Shown in pieces: positions 48,720 to 61,200 of a stretch of DNA of 64,000 bases (its first letter is position 1; every line of letters starts with the position of its first letter). The notes under the pieces were generated by a model. The model had not been told where the DNA came from. It searched no databases and saw nothing but the letters and a program-made list of their open reading frames with translations. Source of the DNA: Oscarella lobularis (lineage: Eukaryota > Porifera > Homoscleromorpha > Homosclerophorida > Oscarellidae); contig NC_089175.1 in NCBI RefSeq assembly GCF_947507565.1, positions 2,097,733-2,161,732 of the forward strand, given 5' to 3'. The position numbers and the translations under genes are program-made.

Positions 48720-49934
48720 GGCGACCAGAGCCCCCCCAGAGCAGCAGTACGGACTTTCACTGCGCATGTGCACGCGCTTAAACTAAAATGACTTAAAAAT
48801 TGACACAGTACTGGTAACCGCAGAAAAATAAGATCACCGCAGAAAAGATAAGGGTTCACGTAGGCGCAATCAGAGCGCAAGGGAAGGGTCATTTATTTAG
48901 GCCTTGCGAGTTTTTAATTCATTGATACGAAATTTCTAAATACGCTTGCAAACGTAGCACAGAAACTTAAAATTTCGCCTCTCTCACCGTACGAACAATA
49001 AATGCGTTTATTAGGAAAGATAATACGGATATGTCTTATGATTCGCCGTTAGAAAAAGCGGCGATCGATATAAACAGCTGCATTTTTTTGGCGCGTTTTT
49101 CATTTTCAGCTGACATTACACTTTACACAAATCCCGTGAACCTCTGCCTATAAAAGGCACTCTTTTAGATGCAGCTGTATTCTCTAGCGCGTTATTTTGG
49201 AGTCGCGATGTTGTGGTAACCGCCAAACAGGGCTTTTCGCTTCGTGATCGCGATCTCTGCTAGTATACAATAAAACCCTCCTTCCAATGTATTTTTCAGT
49301 CTTTTCTACATTGGAAATCGTTTTCATGACTACAGAAACGCTACGATTCACAGTGAACTGCGACTGTTTTCGCGAGTGACATCATAGCCACGCCCATTTC
49401 TAAAGAGCCAAATGCGATCGCTCCTAACAAAAATATCTCTTCGAAAGTTTCTACTAATTCTAGTGCGTATTCCCTTGCGCCGTTTTTAACTATTATCTGC
49501 TCTAGATTTGGCACAATACTGCTGAACAGTTTCTAATGCCAAATCTAAAAAAATTTACGTTTCGCTAAGTATGGGCTTAACATTAGGCATAATCTGTGCA
49601 TGAAACGGCATCGAACGCGGTGAGCGCGACGAAAACAGGGCCCTGACAACACCTTAGCGACTCGGACATGCGCAGTGAAAGTCCGTACTGCTCCCCAGAG
49701 CCGTATATAGAGATGGCGACGACTGCGCCTGCCTGCTCACGATACATCACGTGCTGCCTGCTCACGATGCATCACGTGAGAGAATCCATAATCTACGCAG
49801 AAAAAAATTACAATTTCAATCAGAGATACGATAATAAAAGTTAATACGCCGTTTATGTGTTTATTATACTTCTCTCCATTCTGGATCTTCCTATTCCGTG
49901 CGGAGCGACACTCTCCGCCCGTTTCTGCGTTCAC
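48720..49934. other. Intergenic region with an inverted repeat
   Basis: About 1.2 kb without a supported gene. A ~30-bp segment just upstream of gene G (48738-48768, 'gagcagcagtacggactttcactgcgcatg') recurs inverted at 49667-49698. A 24-bp direct repeat, 'gcctgctcacgat(a/g)catcacgtg', lies at about 49732-49778. The promoter of gene G should be at the gene-proximal end. Confidence 0.55.
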
Positions 49935-50556
49935 TAAATCTTCGGCTGCTGTTTATACGTGATCGCTATCAAGATGAAGATCTTGAAGGCGATGCAGCAG
50001 ATCGTCGTCCCGTAGCGACCTGGGCATGTAATGACAGCCGGCGGTATATCCCCCATTCGAACGACAGTATTCCAGCAATCTATAAATTCAGGATAGAACA
50101 CTTGCCCTATCACATTACTACTTACTCGTTCCAGTATCCATCCATGATTAGCACATAAGGATTTCCGATGATGATCAGCAACGCTTTAGCTCTCATAATG
50201 GCCACATTGAATCTCTTGTCAAAATGAAGACTAAAAACCTTTTCATTATCACACCGTCGGATTCTTCAAAAATACCAAGCTGTACTTCTTGTAAAAATCC
50301 TCACTACTTCTGACCGTTGAAATGATAATAATTCGGCGTTCGCTACCTTGGAATTTCTCAACTGATCCCACTTTCACCGACTCTATATGCTTCCATGCAA
50401 CAAGGTCCGAATTTTCTGCGCCTACAAAGGAGCAATAAAGCAGCCTATCCAATATCCTCTTTTCATACCTGTTTTCTATACGGCGATATGACTCCAATTT
50501 CTCCCGACATGATGTGAATACCTCGCGTGTCTCTCAGCATCTCCACGTACTTCTGA
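49935..50556 (-). pseudogene. C-terminal fragment of a MOV10-like SF1 RNA helicase
   Basis: The minus strand encodes the last helicase motifs of the MOV10/UPF1-like family: [12 protein letters not shown], then [20 protein letters not shown] (motif V region), STVRSS, and RFNVAMIRAKALLIIIGNP (motif VI region). The reading frame breaks between AQKIRTLL and ESVKVGSV, and no helicase core with the ATP-binding loop is present. The fragment ends abruptly at the junction with an NAA50 fragment at about 50557. A decayed, truncated copy. Confidence 0.7.
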
Positions 50557-50991
50557 CAGCCTATTTTAACGATATCGTCGTTGGGGCCGTTTGCTGTCGA
50601 GTTGATACATCGGAAAACGAACGTCGACTTTATATAATGACGCTCGGCTGTCTTCGACCTTACAGGAATTGGTAGAATCAATATGACACGATATCCTAAT
50701 ATTTATTTTATTTTGAAGCTTTTAGCTCACGTTGTTAATTAAAATGGCGAAAGACGACTAAAATATAAACAGCATCTATTTGTAAAACATATGATAGTAA
50801 TTAATATTTTTAATTCTGTTCTACTGTACCAGGCACGTTCAGGTGAATAATGAAGAGGCGCTCTCCTTTTATCAGAAACACGGGTTTAGAATCAATGAGA
50901 GAAAAGAACGTTACTACAAACGTATTGAACCAGCTGACGCGTTTGTCTTGGAAAAGGAAGTCAAAGACTTACTAGCAATCACAGACAACTA
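50557..50991 (+). pseudogene. NAA50 3' fragment, exons 4-6 (downstream of gene C)
   Basis: Begins at the intron 3/exon 4 boundary ('cagcctattttaacgatatcg') and retains relatives of introns 4 and 5 and exon 6 (YYKRIEPADAFVLEKEVKDL). It has lost exons 1-3 and carries an in-frame stop (GAC-TAA) in exon 5. Retained introns show DNA-level duplication, not retroposition. Confidence 0.88.
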
Positions 50992-51217
50992 GTGTTATTA
51001 CTTGTGAGAACGCTCAGGCTTGAAATAATAATAAAAGATAAAAGCGTAATAATTGATAAGAAAAATGACAACACTTCTCAATGTGACAACTTTGGATAAG
51101 TAAATAATTTTTAAAATGTCTGTCTGTCACAAGCACCATATAGGGCAAAAGCGTGGAGTATAAAAATAAAAAGTAGAAAATAGAAACAAATACCTGAACA
51201 CTTACTTTGTTGGATAT

Positions 51218-54200
51218 CTATTCCGGTACATTTCCAAAAACTTTACCTACTGTGTCGTTCTTCTGCTCTTTACGAAGAGCTTGGCACAAACGATCAACGG
51301 TGGCTGATTCACTTTTGCTTTCCATCCAATACAATAGCATTTGGTACGGTTTCTCCCTTGCATCATCATATTTCTCATTACTTTCAATCCTTTCGATTTC
51401 CTTCTCATCTACACAAAGCCTTCGTGCAACGCGTTTCCAATCCTTCACGATACGATCAGCTACGTCTTGAAACTCCTCTGTTGTAGGCTTTCGTTTAGTG
51501 TTCACCAATTCTGATTCTAAATTATTTTCACAGAAATATCAGGTCAGAACTTTTTTCAGTTACCATTACCGTTACTCTGATCAGTGGTATAAGACGAAGA
51601 AGAATCACAGGCTTGAACCTTGAAACCTAAAAGAAAGCCCTGAAAACTCTTCATACATGCATCGAATTTTGTTTACCAAAAATACTGCTCTGTTCCGCGC
51701 TTTCCGCTTCGCTACTAGCATCTCTTAAAGAAACAGACTCGTCAACTCCATCTGTTACAAGTACGGAATGACAAAAAGGACTACATCTACAGTAATGGTC
51801 ATACTTGATGATTTAGTTGTTTGAGAAGAATCATTGGAAAAAACATCAGAATCGCTGCTTCTACATTTTCATTAAAGTAAGATATAATTAATAGCAAAAA
51901 GGACAATGCAGCTCTAAACAGTGACTAACCCGTAATCGAACAGCGCTTCATCCTGAAGTAGAACTGAAACGTCGTCCGAGCTAACCATGTCTTCTCGAGA
52001 AAACAAAAGAGGTTTGTAGTAACGATAGACAAATACCACTGGTTGAGAACAACTGGTCTCTTCTGAGTCTGGGCACTTAATAGTGCAGTCCTTGTCCAAA
52101 TAACTAGGAAAACGGCCATCATTTTCTACAACGGAGCGAAGTTCTCGTTCACTGAATTCTTTTTCAGAACACAATGAAAATTTTGATTCTGACGTAAATT
52201 TGTCATCCTTGCTTAGAAGAAATTGAAGTCGTTCCCTATTTTTGGAAGAAAATGCTTCGCAGCAAAGACGCTTCCTGTCAACAAGGCTGAATTTTCTCGT
52301 TTTTAGTTCTTCTTGAATCTTTTTTAAATTCTCCGAGCAGGTACATGAAATTGTAATTCTGATATCCCATCTTCGTTCGCTTTTATAAACGCCTTTCGGA
52401 CGAACAAAAAAGCCAATCGCAATGTGAAAAGGGCCAGCTGCAACGACAGTACAAAAACGGCAAAACGTTTTGGTTGATAATTCTAAGCAATCGTCTCGCA
52501 AGTGAACGTCCATGGTGCCTTTGTAAGAAACATGACGACTCTGAAAGCACTCAGTTCCAAGACTCCCGATGAAATCGTATGTTTCACTCGGATCTGTGCC
52601 TTTGCCATAGAATAAACCATATTCAGTTTCAATACAGTCATCGCCAGGCCTATGGTGATGTCTCAGCTTGTATCTAAGTATCACTGACTTTGCAAAAGCC
52701 GTTTCATGGGGCAAGAGCTCAATAAGACCGACGTGGGCCGTTCTACCCTCAATGTCAATGGCTTCGTCTGAAACATAAAGAGAAAGTGTAACGTCTAGCA
52801 ATGCTGTAGTTTTTATTGCACCCGGAGGAATTGTTAGTGAAATGCCGTACGATGGCATCGCTAAGCTGCCTCCTTCTTGTTTTATTCGTTTTGATGCAGT
52901 GGCCTTCTTGATGCAAATCATGCGCTGTCCATTGACGTCAAGGACCATATTTTTGGTAGGTGGATTTAGTAAAACAGACTCCGTTGTGTACTTGACGTCT
53001 TCGTCAAGTGCATCGGTGTAACAGATACTATTCTAAATAATAAAGGGATTTTACTTTGTAAAAGGTGTGTCTACTTCTTGCTCTACCTCTCCATTGCTCT
53101 CTATTGATGACACTGGCGATGATCTTGACTTTTGCGTACTTTTTGAAGGACTAAAGTTTTTGGACATTTCACTTTGAACCAAAGAAACCTAGGCAGTATA
53201 ATTTACACAATTAGGCACTATGTAAAAAATTGTTAACCTTCGCGACAGCAGCCTCAGAAGCAGGTGGAGACGTTTTCTAAATATCAGATTACTGCGTCAC
53301 TCAAGAGCTGCTAATTGAGTCTTACATGGTGCAAGGATTCGTTTAGAATAAAGGTACAGTCCGTTTTCTCTCCGTCTGTTAGACGAACTTCAAGCCTAGG
53401 CTCTTTTGCGTCTGTCACCATTTTTTTCAACTTGAATGTGCGTTTACAAAATTTTGAAGAATTCTTCATTGCTTCACTTAGTTCTTGCTTCTCAATAGAC
53501 ATTAAAGCAGAAGATTCGAGTTTCCAGTCAGAGAAAGTCCTGTTTACCGCAAGAGTGAATCTGCCTTTCTTTGGAAAGTAGATAGTTGCATTTCTATTTA
53601 GTAGTTCGGACATTCCCTTGTTGCACCTTTCAACTAAGTCGGTATACTTGGTAGACGTGAAATAAAGATCAATCGTCGCCGTTTTGATAACTCGCAAAGA
53701 TTCTCCCTTTGTCCACCTACCAAAAGCTAGTGCGTGGTAGCAGTGTCCAGCGCCACAAAAAAACGCAAAAATTGACTTGCAGAAGTGCTTTGTATAAATA
53801 TCAACAAAAGGTAAACAACGTTTTACCGTATCTCCATCGCACAGTGTGGATTGAGGTGCTTTCAGAGAAAAAGGCACAAAAAAGCCTGTTTCTTGCGTTT
53901 CATATAAAAGGGTGGCGCTTTCAGAGGTATTACATGTAGTGTTGAAAGTAATTGCAACGTCTTTGGCAAAGCGTGTGCCACATGGATGTAGCACAAGAAT
54001 ATCTGTTATAAGGCAATCATCTTCAACTCCTTCTGATGCTTCTGGCTGATACTCGTAGACGGTGAATCCTAGTCGAACAGCGCTGCCCTCAACCGCACCA
54101 GGAGGAATAGTTAATGAAAATCCGTAGCATTCAATTTTGCTTCCCAATTCGTCCACGTCCTCTTCGACAGTTTGGGTTCTTGTAAATTTTAATGTCATCT

Positions 54201-55825
54201 CTCTCCATCGAAGAGAAAAGCTAGCAGAAAATTCCTCACCTTGAAGTGAAGCAGCCTACACAGTAGAATTTTATTAATTAAGCATTTATAGGAGTCATGT
54301 AAAGACATTGTTAGACCTTTGCAGCAGTAGCAGGCGCAGTAGCATCTACGTTTTCTTCTGCCCGTGAAACGTAATGAGCTACTTCAAAAACAGCAGAATT
54401 CAAAATGGTCCATACATCCGTATTATGATGTTTCAGTATGCTGAGAAACAGGTCAAAAGACGAAGGTCCTTTTTTCGGTAGAATATCAAGGAGCAGCTTT
54501 TGGCGTTCAGCATGCGACAGCATGTCTCTTCTAAAACTAGAAAGTGAGCTCCGCTCTTCGGAACTAATTAGTCCATTTTCATATAAACGGTCATACAGTG
54601 TGAGAGAGTCGCGCCAATTAGCTACCACTTCTGAAAAGAACGACTCATTGATTAGCAGCCAACGCTTATCATTATGCTCTTCCTCGCGCTTCCTAAGCAT
54701 TTTGACGACAACAGATTCTTGCCCTTCCGCATCCGAAAGCACCTTCAGAAACCTCTCGTAGGATCTTAGCCCCTTTTGCGGAAGAATGTTGATAAGCAGC
54801 ACTTTGGACTGTTCAGAAGGAGAAAGACTGCGTAGCAATTTGTACTCTTTGTTACTTATAAGATGCGAAGCAAAGAGGTGATCAAGACAAGGAAGCCAAA
54901 CTTCCGCTATATCTGACAAAAGTGGCTGAACGTACTCCCATCGGGGATTCTTGCCCATTTTCTTCTCTCGTAATGAATCCCGGTCACTTGTTTCAACTTC
55001 CTCAGGATGTGGATAAAAATTAAACATCCGTGCAACCCTTGGTTGCTCATTCAGCATTGCAAAAAGCTTGTCGTACACTTTTCGTCCCAGTTTTTCTGGC
55101 AGAAGTTCAACAAGCAGAGTGCGGCATTGCTCCAATCGAGACAGAGTGCGGAGATACACATATTCTCTTGGAGTGACGAGACGCTGCCAGAAAATCTTCT
55201 CAAGATTAGGAACCCAGGTGTCAACCAATTTCGGCAAGATCGGTCGAACAACGGAATCCCATCGAGGATCCCACTCCCATCGAGGATCCCACTCCCATTC
55301 AGGATCCCACTCCCATTCCCGTCGAGAATGTAAACACCTGTAAGGATAAAAATCCCGTCGAGGAATACAATCATCTTGATCCAAAACCGGTCGAGATTCT
55401 AAACCATATCTTGAAAAATCTTGCCGAAGACGACAAATGACATCGGCCGCCTCCTCTGAGTCCTCATACGACGAATAAGGAGCATCTTGGCTGAGTTCAG
55501 ATGCTTTAGACTCACTATCGTTATGAACTTGAAGAGGCCATTTGCTGGCTTCCCTTACCGCCTCGGCGATCAACTTCGATGCTTTGTTCCTCTCTAGCAC
55601 CGCGAGAAAAGCATTGAACGTCCCTTTACCCTTCCCCGGCAAAATTTCAAGCAACGTTTTGCACTGGTTAGGCGAGGAAAGTTCGCGCAGCGATCTGTAT
55701 TCTGTTTCACTGACAAGATCCGACGATAAGAGCTCGTCTAGGTCTGGACGCCAATAAGCGACCAAATCCGACAAGACAGGTTGAACAAGCGACCATTCAC
55801 GATCACGATCTGACGTAGAACTCAT
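51218..55825 (-). CDS. Gene C: CARD(x4)-ZU5-ZU5-DEATH protein
   Basis: Nine phase-matched exons (54317-55825, 53326-54255, 53238-53276, 53055-53188, 51930-53027, 51805-51860, 51677-51751, 51570-51626, 51218-51516) sum to 4,197 nt, 1,398 residues. Exon 1 encodes four CARD-like units, each of type W..V.P.L.DL...W.P.LD.L....L.....Y..L......Q...LL..LP.KG...F..FL: for example LVQPVLSDLVAYWRPDLDEL and KVLLINILPQKGLRSYERF. The first ZU5 (CYGFSLTIPPGAVEGSAV, DILVLHPCGTRF) is in exon 2. Exon 4 is the Ser-rich unit shared with genes A and B, and exon 5 a second ZU5 (PSYGISLTIPPGAIKTTALL). The DEATH domain follows (IVKDWKRVARRLCVDEKEIE, WMESKSESATVDRLCQALRK). No membrane segment. A PIDD- or NOD-like cytosolic platform is suggested. 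Confidence 0.75.
55255..55325. repeat. Short tandem repeat encoding WEWDP units
   Basis: Near-exact ~18-24-bp units ('ggatcccactcccat' with variants) encode a W-E-W-D-P-(R/E) run in the linker before the second CARD of gene C. In frame, so it only lengthens the linker. Confidence 0.75.
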
Positions 55826-55859
55826 TCTCTACTCAGTTCAGTATACGGGTCTTACGATT

Positions 55860-56060
55860 GATGACGTCATTATTGTAAATGGGAGAATAATCCGCGACTT
55901 GCTTTTCAGAAGCCGCTATATAACCGGGGGTTGCCAGAGACTCGTTGCCTCCCCAAAGAAAGACATAAAGTGCAGAAAAATTACCCTGGGCTTCAATGCA
56001 AATTCTAAAATTGAAAATCGTGCAGAAAAGAGACAGCCAGCAAAAAAAAAGCAGATGCAG
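55860..56060 (-). pseudogene. 5' fragment of a 7TM paralogue upstream of gene C
   Basis: The stretch encoding FLWGGNESLA and its upstream flank match 62330-62500, which lies upstream of gene F. It is the beginning of a 7TM gene of the gene A type (short N-terminus before helix 1), cut off after about 20 residues. Confidence 0.6.
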
Positions 56061-56090
56061 CAACCCTACGACAAAGTTAGTGTAAACAAT

Positions 56091-57560
56091 TTATTTTGGA
56101 GAATCAAAGGTTGGATTCTCCTGATTCGGATCCACCTGTTGATATGTCAGGTTATTGTAGGCAACGTCATCGACCTGATCAGTCGATGAAAACAGCGGAT
56201 TTCCTTCAGACACACTAACGTGAGACGAGGAAGACTCGCAGGCTTGAATGCTGACAGCTACAAGAAAAGCACTGTAACACAGTCATACACACGTATCTTA
56301 TTCTTATGAACCAAGAACTTTATTCTCGCCCAGACTTTCCGCTTCACCGCTGGCATCTTGCGAAGAAACAGGTTCGTCAACTCTATTGAGGGTTACAAGT
56401 ACGGAATGCCAAAAGAGGTTACAGAAAATATCCTGAATTAAAGAAAGGCTTATTTATGCCTTACCTTTTATGATGTAGGCCTAAGTCCGCCTCTGGCCTT
56501 CTGCTACTTTCGGTTAATGAGACTGATCTTGATTCCCGAATAGCCGTCGTTGAAGGGCTGGCGGCGTTTTCAATAACTCCATTTTCAAATGAAGAATGAG
56601 TTTCGTTGGCAGCAGTTTGCAACAGAGGAGTTCTTTCAGTAGCGTCTCTGGAAAATGCATTTTGTCTCCTCCCAAATCTTGCTGCATATACAATATCGTA
56701 TACCTTTCCCTTTCGCTGTTCACTTCAACCGGCTCTGCCAAACTGCGTTCATGACTGGGGGACGGATGCTGGTCATGTCCGGGGCGTCCTCTTCCTGTAA
56801 CTATAAATGTGAACATGATGATCAAGACGACACAATGAGTACAATCACTTCGTAAATTTCGCATTTTCCGAAAGCAATTGCGCCAAAACACAACCGAATC
56901 CTTAAAAGTTTGCCTGACAGTCCAACTCCAAAGCATATAGAGAAGGGGGGTCAGAGCGCTTAATGACGCAAAATCTAATGCAAGAATGAACAACGACTCG
57001 TGCTCGGCAAGAGTCTTATTATCGTCAAAAATGATTAGCATTGCCTAAAATAAATGAATTTGTCAATAATTTAACTGCACTTTCGTTGTAGACTTACTGC
57101 TAACGGAAGCCACGTAATATAAAAAAGTACAAAAAAGCTTAGGAGCATTCTTGTAGCCATCATCTCCCTCAGAAACTATTGAAAAATGTTGATTTGTCCG
57201 TTGTTACCTCTTTCAAGCTGCACATCATCTTGTGTTGCAAGTAATTGACTGTTTTGTGTCCTCTTTGCTTGAAGAAGACATCCCAATAAGAGGACGTCAG
57301 TCACAAATAGGAAACAAGCAAAACAGAGCAAAAATAATCTCCTCCTATAATAGAAAATAAAACACGCGTTAGATAACCAACACTGTAATATTTAATGATG
57401 AATACGTGTATCTGCTACTAAGTCGTACCATCCAGTAATGATGAAGAAGCATCCAAATTGTGAATCAGAATTGCCAATTGAAAATGACAAAAACATGAAC
57501 ATGACCGAGAAAAATGAAAATATAACAACTCTTGCTCGCCTTGCGTCAGAACCGCTCACG
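56091..57560 (-). pseudogene. Gene D: decayed 7TM receptor paralogue with NPxF tail
   Basis: Encodes the second half of a 7TM protein related to gene A: helix 4 (VVIFSFFSVMFMFLSFSIGN), SDSQFGCFFIITGW, helix 5 (RRLFLLCFACFLFVTDVLLL), helix 7 (FILALDFASLSALTPLLYML), a Ser-rich tail (ENAASPSTTAIRESRSVS) and a C-terminus with NPLF, YNNLTYQQV and NPTF, ending at 56091. It lacks helices 1-3. It has an in-frame TAG at 57176-57178 where the next paralogue has CAG. There is no ZU5 or DEATH part. Probably a pseudogene. Confidence 0.65.
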
Positions 57561-57889
57561 TGTCTGAGAGCATAAATACGCCAGAATCTAAGGTTACCTT
57601 TCTTTAATTTTCTGCTTTGATCATCCACTTGCGATTCTATGTTGCTGATTTTTGTTTGATTGCCGGCGACAATGTCCACAAAGACGAAAATAGATGATTC
57701 TTATTCTTATTTTTATTTCTCCCTCATCATTTCGACGTTTAATTTCGAATCCGTTCTCTCCGACGTCTCTTTTCCACTCTGAAATCAAATAATTAATATT
57801 CAATCACCACTACTATTTACGGAAATATAAACAGCATCTACAGTATTTGTAAAACATATGATAGTGGTTTAGTAATTAATTCTGTTCTA

Positions 57890-58042
57890 CCGGGTTTAGA
57901 ATCAAGGAGGAGGAAAAAACGCTACGACAAACGCATTGAACCACGGATTGTAGAGACTGTCTCTACAATCCGTGATTGAACCAGCTGACGCGTTTGTCTT
58001 GGAAAAGGAAGTCAAAGACTTATTAGCAATCGTAGAGAACTA
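57890..58042 (+). pseudogene. NAA50 last-exon fragment (downstream of gene F)
   Basis: Copies the end of intron 5 and exon 6 of NAA50 (ADAFVLEKEVKDLLAI), interrupted by a short fold-back insertion at 57942-57974. Tail-to-tail with gene F. Confidence 0.88.
57935..57983. mobile_element. 33-bp fold-back insertion with 7-bp target duplication
   Basis: A perfect 16-bp inverted repeat around one central base (57942-57974), CACGGATTG...CAATCCGTG, is inserted in an NAA50 exon-6 fragment and flanked by ATTGAAC on both sides. Intact NAA50 has this heptamer once. The ends match the insertion at 12314-12341. Confidence 0.8.
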
Positions 58043-58252
58043 GTTTTATTACTTGTAAGAGCAGTCAGGCTTGAAATTATAAAAGGGTCTATAAGAAAAT
58101 GTCAAACACTTCACAGTGACAACTTGGGACAAAGTAAATAATTTTAAAATCTATGTTTATCTAAGCAGCGTCATCCTATAGGGCAAAAGCATGAAGTATA
58201 AAAAATAAAAAGTAGAAAATACCTGAATACTTAACAGAAATTTTTCGGATAT

Positions 58253-61200
58253 CTAATCCGAACTTCCAAAAACGTCACTAACTGTTTTGTTCTTCCGCTC
58301 TTTACGAAGAGCTTGGCACAAACGATCAACGGTGGCTGACTCGCTTTTGCTTTCCATCCAATACAATAGCATTTGGTATGGTTTCTCCCTTGCCTCTCTC
58401 TCATTAACGTCAATCCTTTTGATTTCGTTTTCGTCTATATCAAGTTTCCTCGCAACGTGTTTCCAATCCTTCACGATACGATCAGCTACGCCTTGAAGCT
58501 CCTCTGTTGTTGGCTTTCGATTAACGTTCACCAATTCTGATTCTAAATATTTTTGCAGCAATATTATTAGATCAGAACTATCTTTTCAGCTACTATTACC
58601 ATTACGCTTATCAGTAGTATAAGGCGGCCGTTTTTGAAGCGATTCATGTATACCTTCGTTTCTTCGAGTCCTTTTCGCACCGTGAAAAACCTCTGCCATA
58701 TATTCATCACTTCTCTTTTCATCTACAAAACTGAAAAACAGAATTAGAACCAAACGAGACAATGATGAGACTTGCTTGTCAGTCGTCACTAACTTAAAAA
58801 CATTAGTAGTAAGGCTAATATTCTTGAAACTGTGATCTTCTGCAACGGCACCTGGTCCAGAAGCTGCTACTGATCCGAAATTGAATTCTTGATGACTTGA
58901 GGATTCCTGCAAAAATTACTAAATATTAGTTGACCTAAACACAAAATTGTCTCTAACGGAATTGGCCGCCGTCGTGCGTTCCCTCTCATGGTCACAACTT
59001 CTAAAAACACAATCAAACGATTTTTAGAAAAAACGAATGTACCTATTCAGCCGCACCTCTCCGCCGTATCGGCACCGGCACCAAACCACACTTTCATACG
59101 ACGCAGCTCTTCGTCAACGACGTGCTTGGTCTCGTCAACTAAATGCCACGAGTCTTCGTCGGCGCTGAATCCTTCAATCTCGGCAAGAGTGTTCTGCAAT
59201 TTGTCTCCTTCCTTTCTTTCTCTAACTTGGCAATAAAACTCAGTTTGCAATCCTGGCATCCCGCGTTTCTTTGCGTCGTCTACGCTAGCAATTATCCACT
59301 GCCGCAATTCACTGCAACGTTGCCGTAAAGAGACCAGTTGCGCCTCAGTTGGACGTCCTCGCTCAGTTTCTGAAAAAACGGTCAAGCAGATGCAGTTCTG
59401 GATGCCCAAGTAAAGAAACTCTGCGTTGACGCCCCCCACAGGTCGCAGCGGAAACACGAGCCTATTCCGCGACATATTGGTTGGAGCCTTTTTGAAATAC
59501 TCTCCACTGGAAATAATTCGCGCGGCCAAGCGAAAGAAGAGCGGCTCGGGAAAACAGAGGACGTCCCTGGCGGAAATAACGAGAGGAAGCGGAAATGCGT
59601 CCTGACCGGAGGAGAAACTTTTGTCGTACTGTGTTTCACCGTCGAAATTATTCTGCAAAAAGCAGGGAGCGAAGTGTCCGTCTTCCTTCTCAACCAGAAC
59701 ATCGAAGTGGCGAAGAATGCCTTTGGCCGACTCGTAGTCACGTTCTTCTACTTCGGCTTGCTTCAGAAGATAATTAACCAGGTAGGAAGAAAGATGACCA
59801 CTTTGTTTCGCCTTCTGCCAGTCTGTTCTCGCCTTGGCCTGCTTAGGTTTAGAGTGAGCTGAACCGAAAAATGAGGCGAGAACGTGGACCAGCCATTGGG
59901 TATCGTGAAAGACAAACTTTTCAAGAAAGGAAACTTCCGGAAAGTAGAACGCAGCGCCCACGTTTGTCAAGTGGACAAGCGCTTCTTTTAGTTCGCTTTC
60001 CTCGCCATCAGAAGGAATGCAACAGATTTTTGCGACTTCTCTTATTTCTTCGATTTCTGACACAGAACGCTTGGTTATGCTCTTGAGCTCTCCCAGAACG
60101 TCTTCAAATTTCAACCATCGCGCTGGTTGTTCCTTTTCTTTCTTCCAGAAGCTGTTGCTCATTTTGTTGACTTCACCCCTAATTTCCCTTGCAGTGGGGT
60201 CTTCGTCAGCTGTACCCGATGTCTCATTTTCGACGAGGAAGAAATTGTTGTCAGACTGCGACGGATAAATAAAGTGTCCCTGAACATTCTCGCCGGAAAA
60301 TATGGCATCGACCGAATCGTTGTTCTTTTGAATAACGTCAACGGCTGTTCCTCTTGTTGCCTCTGCTTTTCTGCGATGAGTGGCCACTAGAAAGATAGGA
60401 GGAAAATTGACGTCTTCCGCCTCGCCAAGAAACGAGCTTGTCAGCTGCGGAGAATGCGCTACGTGCACGGACGAAGACCAATGTTTCAGAAAGTCCTTGT
60501 TGGTCTTCATGCGACAGAGCGTTTGATCAAGTGAAATGATATGCCCATCTTCTGCGTTTTGACGGTAAACGGATTTTGCTTTGTCGGAGAGAAGCTCTGC
60601 CCCGTTGAAAACCAGCACGTACATGGAAAGAGCACCAGAGGGCATTAGGGCTGCATGGGCTGTTAGAAACGGTTCTTGCCCGCCAAAGTCAGAGATGGTC
60701 ATTAGTGACACTCTTGACTGGTTTCCAATTCGTGTTGGATCGTCTACTATTTCTTGTATTTGATTCCGATGCTCTTGAGCCAACTTACTTGGGTTGTCTG
60801 CAAGTGGCTTGTCCACTTTGTCATCTAAACCAATAAGCTTCTAAATTAAATTTAGTAAAAATCACAAGCTAAAATATTCTAACCTTCAGATGAATCAGAG
60901 CTATTTGGAAACAATTCTGAAGTATTTTTATGCTCCTCAGTTTGCTTTTCTAATCTACAGATAATAAAGACTGGCAAAATTCTCAGGTGAAATTTAGGTC
61001 TTACTTTCTCTCAGCACTTCCATACATCTGATTCAGCATTTCTTTGTGCTCTTTATGACTCAGTAACCGCCATTGGAAAGCATCTCCCTCAGCAACACTG
61101 CTGTGAGACTTTACCATAGTGACACTAGCCTTGCTAAAGTCAATGCCACAGGTGCTGGCCTGCTCTTCAAACTTCTCACCAAGAAGAAGTCGGACAAGAC

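Noticed and set aside
56690-56720. A 22-nt micro-intron in the 7TM tail of genes D and E.
   Set aside because: It gives the wrong frame; a 56-nt intron ending in 'gcattttccag' fits the usual length and phase.
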